DNA of 64,000 bases from Byssochlamys sp. IMV 00236 (lineage: Eukaryota; Ascomycota; Eurotiomycetes; Eurotiales; Thermoascaceae), in contig MSJH02000804.1 of NCBI GenBank assembly GCA_001931875.2, positions 186,001 to 250,000 of the forward strand, given 5' to 3'. Positions within the stretch are counted from its first letter, which is position 1; each line of letters opens with the position of its first letter. The notes below the pieces were generated by a model, which did no database searches, had not been told where the DNA came from, and worked only from the letters and a program-made list of their open reading frames with translations. Position numbers and translations under genes: made by a program. This document shows positions 55,749-64,000 of this stretch, one piece after another.

Positions 55749-57475
55749 ATGAGAGTCCTTCCTGCTACGCTCTTGGTTGGAGCTGCAACTGCTGCTGTTC
55801 CTCCAGCTCAGCAGATCCTGCAGCTCCCCAAGAAGGGAGCTGATAGCCTGGCGAAGGGAGCTGATAGCTTGGCCAAGCCGCTTCACCAGATCCAGGAGCA
55901 GCTGAAGTCGCTCACGGATGACGCCAAGTCTCTCTGGGATGAGGTTGCCAACATATTGCCAGATTCCATGGACCACGCTCCCTTCCTGTCCCTGCCCAAG
56001 AAACACACTCGTCGCCCTGACTCCCACTGGGACCACATTGTCCGTGGATCTGACGTCCAGAGCGTTTGGGTCACCGGATCAAACGGCGAGAAGGAACGCG
56101 AAGTTGATGGAAAACTTGAGACTTACGACCTCAGAGTCAAAACGGTCGACACCAGCGAGTTGGGTGTCGATCCGGACGTGAAGCAGTTCAGCGGTTACCT
56201 GGACGACAATGAGAATGACAAGCATCTCTTCTACTGTAAGTGTCCTTTCCCGTCTAGTCCAATGGTCTGTAACAATTGGTACTGACAAAAGAAAAAGGGT
56301 TCTTTGAGTCTAGGAACGATCCGGAGAACGACCCTGTCGTCCTTTGGCTCAATGGTGGACCCGGTTGTTCCTCTCTCACCGGTCTTTTCATGGAGCTTGG
56401 GCCTAGCTCGATTGACGAGAACCTCAAGGTTGTTTACAACCCTTACTCGTGGAACAGCAACGCCTCCGTCATCTTCCTTGACCAGCCAGTCAATGTCGGT
56501 TACTCCTACAGTGGATCCGCTGTGAGCGACACGGTTGCGGCCGGCAAGGACGTCTATGCTCTCCTTACCCTCTTCTTCAAGCAGTTCCCGCAGTATGCTA
56601 AGCAGGACTTCCACATTGCTGGAGAGTCCTATGCCGGACACTACATCCCCGTCTTCACCTCGGAGATTCTGTCTCACAAGAAGCGTAACATCAACCTCAA
56701 GTCGGTCCTCATCGGTAACGGTCTGACCGATGGCCTCACTCAGTACGAGTACTACCGTCCCATGGCTTGCGGTGAGGGTGGATACCCTGCCGTCCTTGAC
56801 GAGAGCACCTGCCAGTCAATGGACAATGCTCTTCCTCGTTGCCAGTCTATGATCGAGGCTTGCTACAACAGCGAGAGTGCATGGACTTGCGTTCCTGCCT
56901 CTATCTACTGCAACAACGCTCTTCTGGGTCCTTACCAGCGCACCGGCCAGAACGTGTATGATGTGCGTGGCAAGTGTGAGGACAGCAGCAACCTGTGCTA
57001 CAAGGGTCTCGGTTACATCAGTGACTACCTGAACCAGCCTAAGGTCTTGAAAGCTCTTGGTGCCGAGGTTGACGGGTATGATTCGTGCAACTTCGACATC
57101 AACCGCAACTTCCTGTTCCATGGTGACTGGATGAAGCCCTACCACCGTCTGGTTCCCGACATTCTCGAGCAGATCCCTGTCCTGATCTATGCCGGTGATG
57201 CTGACTTCATCTGCAACTGGCTTGGTAACAAGGCCTGGACCGAGGCTCTTGAGTGGCCTGGAAAGGAGAAGTTCTCGACGGCTTCGATGAAGGACCTCAA
57301 GATCGTCGACAATGAGCACAAGGGCAAAAAGATCGGCCAGTACAAGTCGCACGGTAACTTCACCTTCATGCGCCTGTATGGTGGCGGCCACATGGTTCCC
57401 ATGGATCAGCCTGAGTCCAGCCTGGAGTTCTTCAACCGCTGGCTCGGAGGCGAATGGTTCGGTTCCAGCCATTAA
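55749..57475 (+). CDS. cpyA: Carboxypeptidase Y (vacuolar serine carboxypeptidase)
   Basis: A 554-residue preproenzyme from two exons (55749-56235 and 56298-57475, 62-bp intron). It is the vacuolar serine carboxypeptidase that matures and degrades proteins in the vacuole. A signal peptide ([16 protein letters not shown]) is followed by a propeptide, and the mature enzyme begins after the basic segment [15 protein letters not shown]. The catalytic residues sit in [10 protein letters not shown] (Ser273), [11 protein letters not shown] (Asp near 467) and [11 protein letters not shown] (His527). The oxyanion and binding motif [10 protein letters not shown] is intact. The propeptide carries a tandem duplication of seven residues (GADSLAK at 30-36 and 37-43), encoded by two 21-bp units at 55,836-55,877. 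Confidence 0.97.
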
Positions 57476-58086
57476 ACGCTGCATTGAAGGTGTTAACGTT
57501 CTTTTTTTCGATATTTTTGGATGATTGGACTCAGGTCCAGAATAGTCTTAGAATGCGTATATGATCCCTTTGTTTGATGTCACGCGGACATTAGAGTAGG
57601 ACTGAGAATGAGAATGTGCGAGTTGAAGCCTTGGTGTGGATTCTGGTTTGACCGCATCGCAGTCTCCTAGCCTCCTAGGGGTGTTAGCTAAGTTTACAAT
57701 CGAATTAAGCATCTACTTTATATCTCAATTTAATGGCCTACTAGAGATACCTTGATTGAAGTAATGAGTGATGGGCGTGAGGCTAGAAAAGGGTGCTCTG
57801 AACACGTAGATTCTAGGGGGCTTTTATTGCTCTTTCATGGGCAGGACAAGTGGAAGTCTCGCAGTAGATGTACGATAGATAGACCCGTAAGAATCGTTAC
57901 CCAGCCGGTGAGTTGAATTTGTTGGTTGGTCAAATGCGTTTCATTGGTATTTCTTCATTTTTTTCCCTTCCCGTTTATCCGTGCCTTGCAATCCGTCCAG
58001 ATTACACCACGTAGGTACCAGGATGCCACATACAGATATCGCCAAACCCACTCCCCCAAGCAAGGAAGAAAGTGAAAAGAAAAGTT
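57476..58086. other. Convergent 3' region of cpyA and rps18
   Basis: AT-rich 3' flanks of two convergent genes; no coding signal. Confidence 0.5.
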
Positions 58087-58838
58087 TTAGCCCTTCTTCT
58101 TGGAGACACCGACGGTACGGCCTCTGCGACCGGTAGTCTTGGTGTGCTGTCCACGGACACGGAGACCCCAGTAGTGACGGAGACCACGGTGAGAGCGGAT
58201 CTTCTTCAGACGCTCAAGGTCCTCACGGAGCTTGCTGTCGAGACCGTTGGCGAGGACCTGGCCGTCCTTGCCATCGGTGATGTCGCGCTGTCTGTTCAGG
58301 AACCAGGTGGGGATCTTGTACTGGGTCGGGTTCTGGATGATGGTGACGATACGCTCGAGCTCCTCAGAGGTGATCTCTCCGGCGCTATAGAACCACGATT
58401 ATCAGCATGAGTGTCTCCAAACCAGAAATTCGCTCCTCTCCATTCCCTTCTCATCCAAATACGATAGACTGTGTATGGGCGATGGCGAAAAAGACGTACC
58501 GCTTGGTCAGGTCGACATCGGCCTTCTTGCAGACCAGGTTGGAGTAACGACGGCCGACACCCTTGATACGGGTCAAGGCGTACATAATCTTCTGCTTGCC
58601 ATCGACGTTGGTGTTAAGCAGACGCAGAATGAACTGGAAGTTCGTCTTCTCGCCGGACACGAGCGCTGTAGGATTCACACATTCACAGGTCAGCCATTTT
58701 TTCCATTTTCCATTTGTGCCAATATCACACGACTGGTCGATTCATCGACTCTCTCACTGATGCGCATCCCGATTTACGAGATTTCATCAATGAAAAGCAG
58801 AGCGACATAACAAGAAGGGTTGATGGGAACATACACAT
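58087..58838 (-). CDS. rps18: 40S ribosomal protein S18 (uS13)
   Basis: A 155-residue protein from three exons (58835-58838, 58500-58665, 58087-58384). The first exon holds only ATG plus one base; splicing adds CG to give Ser2, yielding [20 protein letters not shown]. The core is typical of uS13 ([51 protein letters not shown]), ending VGVSKKKG. It sits in the head of the small ribosomal subunit. Length equals the usual fungal size. Confidence 0.97.
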
Positions 58839-60118
58839 GATGGGCGATAGCGGGCGGTATCGCTCTGTACGTTGACTGTCGACGAGGAGTAGGAGAGGAA
58901 GTCGTCGAGAATCAGCCCTCCAACTTTTGCTTGTCCGTTGTGGGATCCGCCCATCGCGTCTAGCCGAATCTGTCGTGGTGCGGTGAGGGCTCGCTTGGAA
59001 ATGCGCTATTCCAGAATGGGCCTGTTAGCGAGAATGCTCGGCTGTTCGGGTAATTGATTTTCCTGTCCCGGATTATCATCACGTGGTGCATCGCTAAGAA
59101 TCGGTGAACTATGTATGTACAGTACATCGCTTGAACATCGCTTGAACTCCTTGATCACTGCCCGAGAAAACTTGATCAGCAGAGTTCCAGATGCTGATAG
59201 CTCAATAGTCACTTCTTGGTATCGGCGGCGTTCTCAGCCAGGAAGATCTGCTCTCAGCTGCTAATTCATCCAAGACATTGCTTCCTCAGTACACCCCCGT
59301 GAAGAACGTGTGACAGTTGCCGTCTTGATAAAGTCTGATCAATTCGAGTTCTTATGCTCTGTTCCATCGTTGGTATACGGGTGGACCCCCTGGACTCGGT
59401 TCTGACGCTCGTTGTGTCTGCTCGTATCCTTTTAGGCAGGACAGCTCCGACCGTTCCTGTTTCAGCGGACTTCAGCTCTGCGCTTGACTCCAATCGGGCC
59501 CTGTAATGTTCCTTGTTAGGCAATCTTGTTCCTAGTCCGTTGTTCAGTCAGGTAATTCTAGCCTTTCTGCGTATAGTCAACAAAATCCTCTTACCTACAT
59601 GTCAGGGCACCTGTTTCTGGAGGCTTGTGATGGGGTCCCTTCATCGACGGTCGTTGATCTTGGCAGTATAGTTCTCGCCTTGAACATGTCTCCGCACAGT
59701 GCTTAGATCTTTATCGGGCATGGGCCAAGAGCATAGGATGGTGATCATACAGACGAACTTGCCTTTTTCGAAAGCGCCAAACAAATCTCGAGACCCTTGT
59801 GGCTTTCGCCCTTCATCAAAGCCCATGTCCAGGACTCGATGGTATAGGAGATGGCTTAGCAGCTCTTTGGCTATATGAAATACCTGGTCTGAGAGCCGCA
59901 ATGGAGGTCTTCTCTTTTTCCTTTTCATTGCCTTGATACCCAGTGTACTGCCTTGGGTTTCCGTTCTTTCTTTTGCTTCCATAGTCAGCAGTGCTGGTCT
60001 ATCTTAACCATACTTTCTTTTCCTCTGCCGCGTCTGTGACCGCGCAGTGCTTACACTCATTTTCAATTTGATTCTCATCTTGACGACGTACATATTCCAC
60101 TGTCATTCAATTGAGACC
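58839..60118. other. Intergenic, 1.3 kb, rps18 promoter and possible hypothetical frame
   Basis: Promoter of rps18 to the left and of the Ala/Pro-repeat protein gene to the right. Two minus-strand frames (59,266-59,523 and 59,641-59,982) are the only notable ones; see the next entry. Confidence 0.4.
59641..59982 (-). CDS. Unrecognised 113-residue frame, doubtful
   Basis: An ATG-to-stop frame (MEAKERTETQGSTLGIKAMK...) with a moderately protein-like middle (LSDQVFHIAKELLSHLLYHR). No family, intron or leader supports it. It overlaps the upstream region of the plus-strand secreted protein and may be chance. Confidence 0.18.
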   Translation of the reverse strand: MEAKERTETQGSTLGIKAMKRKKRRPPLRLSDQVFHIAKELLSHLLYHRVLDMGFDEGRKPQGSRDLFGAFEKGKFVCMITILCSWPMPDKDLSTVRRHVQGENYTAKINDRR

Positions 60119-61255
60119 ATGGCATACTTGAGACTGTATCAACTTCTCATCGGCCTGGTTGCCGTTACTGCAACCCAAGCTGGTAACATCGTCTACTGTT
60201 TTACTTGCCATGGGCACATGCTAATGGAAGTACAGCTCCAAGCATCTATGGCTGGGACGCACTGGTCCCTCGAGGAGTCCCTGATCCTGTGCGCAAGTTG
60301 ACTTTCGTCCCTAGTCACAGGAAAGACAGACGCCAGACTGTTGGCGCTGGGGCAGATGCGGTCATCGAAGCATCGACTTCTGTCAGCGAAAGCGAGACAG
60401 ATGTTGTTAGTGTTGACCAGACCGACGCCGAACTGGAAAAGAAAATTGTCCAGATCCAGGCTGGAAACCAGGCGATTATCACCGAACAGGATGAATTACG
60501 AGTGCAGAAGTTGGTCACTGTTCAGAAGGTTGGTTGATCTATCACGCAGCTATTATTCGCGGAACATCGCTGATTTGCCTTTAGACCACTGTTGTTCAGG
60601 TCGTCCAGCAGGTCGTTGACATCCGTGCGGGAGTTGCTGTTACTTCCTATGCTGTCCGAGAGATCACCAAGGTAGCAGAACAACAAGAGGAAGTCACCCA
60701 GGTCTTCCAAGGTATGTTCGAATCCTCCCAATACTGTTCTCGACCATAGCTGATGGATGTATAGTGGCCGACGCCAACATTATCACCGTCGGCGCTGGTA
60801 GCTGCGATAACGGTGCGTCTGCAGCGATTCTCGGAACTAGCGCTGCTGCTTCCAGTATCGCTGCGATAGCAACAACCCCAAGCGCACCAGTTGCTGCCGT
60901 TACTACTGCTGCAGCAGCAGCTCCTGTTGTTACTACTACTGCACCTCCTGCTGCACCGCCTGCTGCTGCTGTTACTACTGCTGCTGCTGCACCTCCTGCT
61001 GTTACTACTGCTCCTCCTGCCGCTCCTCCTGCCGCTCCTCCTGCCGCTCCTCCTGCCGCTCCTCCTGCCGCTCCTCCTGCCGCTCCTCCTGCTGCTCCCG
61101 CTGCTGCTGCTGTCGCGGCTAGAGCAGCTCCTTTCCAGATGAACAACCAAACAATGATGCTGATGCCCGCCCCACCACCAATGAAGGCGAACATGCAGGC
61201 TGTACCAGACCCTGGTGCTCAGGTTACCGGTGGTAACTGGAGCTGTGGAGTTTAA
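60119..61255 (+). CDS. Secreted Ala/Pro-repeat protein
   Basis: A 324-residue protein from four exons (60119-60182, 60236-60528, 60585-60711, 60765-61255). A signal peptide (MAYLRLYQLLIGLVAVTATQA) ends at the first junction. A helical, charged middle follows (DAELEKKIVQIQAGNQAIITEQ, VVQVVQQVVDIRAGVAVTSYAVREITK). The second half is Ala/Pro/Val/Thr-rich, with seven 12-bp units coding APPA-type repeats (61,010-61,093) and a Met/Pro/Gln-rich tail ending GGNWSCGV. I do not recognise the family. It is probably secreted or cell-wall associated. The other frames across the repeat region are also open because of the repeat and are not genes. Confidence 0.78.
61010..61093. repeat. 12-bp coding minisatellite (gctcctcctgcc) x7
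   Basis: Seven tandem units, the last with one change, coding for repeated Ala-Pro-Pro-Ala within the secreted protein. Flanking GCT/ACT-rich triplet runs continue on both sides. Confidence 0.95.
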
Positions 61256-61932
61256 AAGATGTGTGCAGGGGAATACTTGACCTGAAAGGAAACACAGTCA
61301 TGTTCCTTTTTTTCTCTCTCAATTATTGCTGGTTTCGTTGCTGTTTAATCGGACTGAACTATCGCGGATGAGCATGGATGGGTAGCGTGGGAAGAGATAT
61401 GTACTCTGGCGGCAAAATCCTTTATAAGGATCTCGGCTGTCGTCTGGACTAAAGCTATATGAACGTATACATATCGGCAAATATTTGACAATAGGACCAA
61501 ATATGATATTAGTCCTTCTTAAGAAAAAAGGCCTATCAACTATATAACAATGAGATATAACTTTGAGCTCTTCATTACTGCGAACTGAACTTTATCGAGA
61601 GTCATTGGCAGCAGTGCTCAAGCAATAATCTGTACTGAGACATATCCAACCCCTACCTCTCTACATAACACAGAAAAACCACATGAGAATAACTTAGAAA
61701 TTCATATTGTCTGTACCTATAATATTCAAGGGGGTATATCCAAAACAACATAAAACACACACGATACAAAAACATCTAGCGCTCAGCTGATCTCCCCCTT
61801 TCAGAAACAACCACCCAAAATACGCAGAGAGGGAACACAATGCCCGCCATCCCTTATGAGCATAAGAAGTACGCGCGCTATTCCAACAAAACACTAACCA
61901 CCAATAACAGCCAAGCCAAAGAAGCGAAGCCA
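61256..61932. other. Convergent 3' region
   Basis: The secreted repeat protein (plus) and the GPI-type protein (minus) end tail to tail. AT-rich, no gene. Confidence 0.5.
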
Positions 61933-62533
61933 TCACAGCGCAAACGCAAGAGCCAAAACGCCCGCGATACCAGCAACGCTTCCAGCAATGAATCCCGTCG
62001 GGGCCGGCGCCAGCGCAGCATTCGCCGACGACGACCCCGTTGCAGCAGCGGTAGCACTGGCACTGGCACTGGCACTGGCACTGGCACCGGTAGCAGTAGC
62101 AGCGGCCGTGTTGATGACGGCCGTTGAGACATACGCCTTCACATCCGGAGGAAGACTCGAGTACCAGGCGGGGGTAGAACCGGCCTTGATGGCGCTGATG
62201 TAGGACGAACGGTATGCGGAGTCGGTGGCCAGGCCGTCGAGAACGGAGGATGGTACGGCGGTCTCCAGGACGGAGAGGACGGATGGTGGGATCGAGTTGG
62301 TGGGCAGTGAGGGGAAGCTTATCTCGCTGGGGAAGCTTGTGATAGCGGCGCTGTGAACGAGAAAGTGAAGTTAGTGTTGCAGCTTCTTACTTGAAGAAGG
62401 AAGAAGTTGTGATGATAATTGCTGTGTGACTGACTTACATGTTAAGACTTGATTCATCGGCTCTCTTCTCGACGCCTTCCTGGGCGAAAGCGATAGTCGA
62501 GAAGAGGAGGATTGCGATGGATTTGAGTTGCAT
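61933..62533 (-). CDS. Probable GPI-anchored Ala/Ser-rich cell-surface protein
   Basis: A 170-residue protein from two exons (62439-62533 and 61933-62350, 88-bp intron). It has an N-terminal signal peptide (MQLKSIAILLFSTIAFAQ) and a middle domain with repeated SxPSxxxxLxT-type segments (ITSFPSEISFPSLPTNSIPP, SVLSVLETAVPSSVLDGL, WYSSLPPDVKAYVSTAV). An Ala/Ser/Thr spacer follows, including a GASASASASASA run, and a hydrophobic C-terminal tail (GFIAGSVAGIAGVLALAFAL) with small residues before it. This is the layout of fungal GPI-anchored surface proteins. The spacer is encoded by a CACTGG hexanucleotide repeat (62,055-62,090). Function is unknown. Confidence 0.85.
62055..62090. repeat. CACTGG hexanucleotide coding repeat
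   Basis: Five exact tandem units plus one variant, coding for alternating Ala-Ser in the spacer of the GPI-type protein. Confidence 0.95.
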
Positions 62534-64000
62534 CGTGATGGTATTCTTTTTTTGGGGTGTCAAAGGATAAAATGATATTTTCTTCGTGTAAAGGAGATCC
62601 GATATTTCGTATAACAGATAGTATAGTAGTATATTCGATCCCTATTCTGTCAGGTACACTCAGCACTGCAGGATGAAGTAGTTAAAAACAGATATGCGAT
62701 GCGACAGTAATAATAAGAAACTAGCTAAGTACGGATCCCCCGAATCCAGTCAAGCATTAATTAAATACCATAACAATAATCCCCTCATACAGGAGGCGTC
62801 AAAAATAATAAAAAAAAAAATAACAGAACTTTGTTCCGATCCATGGTCCGTCCAATGGCTGATAATCTAACGGAATTAGAAACAACACCAGGGGCGCAAC
62901 GGTCGGTGGCGGTTGCATTAATATTATTGTAGGGGTCCGCCGTCTCATGGTACCGAGCATTCGGAGTCTGGAACCGAGTGGGCAGGTCTACGTTACCATC
63001 AAGGCTGTGCAGGCTGTCTTTTTGTCTGTCTCAGCCGGACGGGCCGAAGGGGAAGAGAAGGTGAAGAAGTAAGCATTAACCAACGTCCACAGTGCTGTGC
63101 TGGCAGCTCTAAGACAAACAAGAAATAGATATAGGAGAGACACCCCTCCATCAGCACGAAAGGGTGAATGACCATCGAAGTAAGCCCTCATAGTCGCAGG
63201 GAAATTGCAGATCTCCAACGCGCGAATCGCCCTAAGAGGGGAAGATCTGCTGAGTCTTCTAAGCTCGTGTTGGTCTTACAAACAATTTTGACAATTAATA
63301 TGACCATAATAATAATACGATGCGAGAATATGATGGAATAATCTCTCATGTCTCTGTCGAAACAAAAACTTCTCTCTCCCAAAGTATCTACTATCTTGTT
63401 GTTCTTGCGGATCTCGAAAGTTTTCCAATAATAGAATATGTCATTCCGCCTCCTTTTCGGAGTACCATACAACCCGGTGGATCCGAACCAGCCTTGTCTC
63501 CGCGTGAGGGTCAGTCACTCAGTCGGGTGCCTGAATTAGAACCAGACGCTAGACAGAACGTAAGAGTGATAATTATGGTAGATTATCAATTACCGGGGCA
63601 GGTGCCGGTGGAAGACTGAAAGGCAATTGATTAGATGTTCCCCTATTTCTTGCAAGAGATGTCCAGATGTCTGAACTGCCATTGCATTAATAATTGTTTA
63701 ACATCGCACTGGAGCATCTTTCTGTCCTATCTCGAGTGACGGAAGAGCGTGGTTAAATTGATCAAATGTACAGTACTAGGACCTGGCCTGAAGAGTTGAT
63801 TAGAATCCGATACGCGTCATACTTCCTATGTCAGACTGTGTGTATACACATGGGTTTCTTCAATACACCAAGTTCCATGGAGGGTAAACAGCGCGAACTA
63901 GCTAGAGAATCTAAGTCATTAATACCTCAAGAAGTAATAAGTACAGCAAGGAACTTTCTGCTTCTATATTGTCCCCAGTCAACAATGACGATGTCACAGT
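62534..64000. other. Gene-free right edge
   Basis: Promoter of the GPI-type gene to the left (poly-A run at 62,808-62,822). No supported gene to the window end; short frames are unremarkable. One partial CGGAGTACC word is at about 63,459. Confidence 0.4.

Noticed and set aside
60647..61194. Long minus-strand Ser/Gly/Ala/Arg-rich frames
   Set aside because: Every frame stays open over the APPA repeat; these are repeat shadows.
1..64000. Secondary-metabolite cluster, transposon or CRISPR array
   Set aside because: No polyketide synthase, NRPS, terpene cyclase, P450 cluster, transposase or regular spaced repeats were seen.

Overview
This is a window of filamentous ascomycete nuclear DNA, most likely from an Aspergillus or a close Eurotiomycete relative. 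The evidence is short GT-AG introns (mostly 49-185 bp) with CTAAC/CTGAC-like branch sites, pyrimidine-rich leaders, an alanine and an arginine nuclear tRNA, and proteins that read as Eurotiomycete orthologues (carboxypeptidase Y CpyA, Rse1, Dsk2, Sdo1, ribosomal protein S18, a TM9 nonaspanin, glutamate decarboxylase). No bacterial, viral or transposase genes were recognised.

Layout, left to right. 1-6.4 kb: a monocarboxylate-type MFS transporter with an apparent frameshift, a single-domain rhodanese/Arc2-like enzyme and a choline sulfatase, all on the minus strand. 6.4-9.9 kb: a gene-free, repeat-rich stretch. 9.9-15 kb: a TM9 endomembrane protein and the ubiquitin shuttle Dsk2 on the minus strand, with Dsk2 divergent from the SF3b subunit Rse1 (15.3-19.3 kb). 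20.6-31 kb: a nitrilase-family hydrolase, an 885-residue disordered/coiled-coil protein, a metallo-beta-lactamase-fold hydrolase and an F-box protein. 32.0-32.6 kb: a decayed SDR epimerase/dehydratase. 33.4-35.4 kb: glutamate decarboxylase. 37.5 kb: tRNA-Ala(UGC). 38.6-40.6 kb: an Ala/Glu/Thr-rich low-complexity protein. 40.6-44.7 kb: a 4 kb gene-poor stretch. 44.7-49.1 kb: a very small two-exon gene, a second F-box-like protein, tRNA-Arg(ACG) and a 198-residue hypothetical. 52.0-52.7 kb: a decayed GH16 Crh-type cell-wall transglycosylase. 53.2-58.8 kb: Sdo1, CpyA and Rps18. 60.1-62.5 kb: a secreted Ala/Pro-repeat protein and a probable GPI-anchored Ala/Ser-rich protein, tail to tail.

The genes do not form a metabolic cluster; this looks like ordinary chromosome-arm DNA mixing housekeeping genes with variable secreted or low-complexity genes and two gene relics. 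Gene models were assembled by hand. For the spliced genes the exon lengths sum to a multiple of three and the junctions restore family-consistent protein. The one exception is the MFS transporter, where the family-consistent splice fails by one reading frame. I found no convincing undescribed multi-gene system. The most useful observations are the two gene relics, the MFS frameshift and its in-frame rescue acceptor, several tiny exons (4, 19, 28 and 31 nt), coding repeat expansions, and a 16-bp palindrome that recurs as half-sites.
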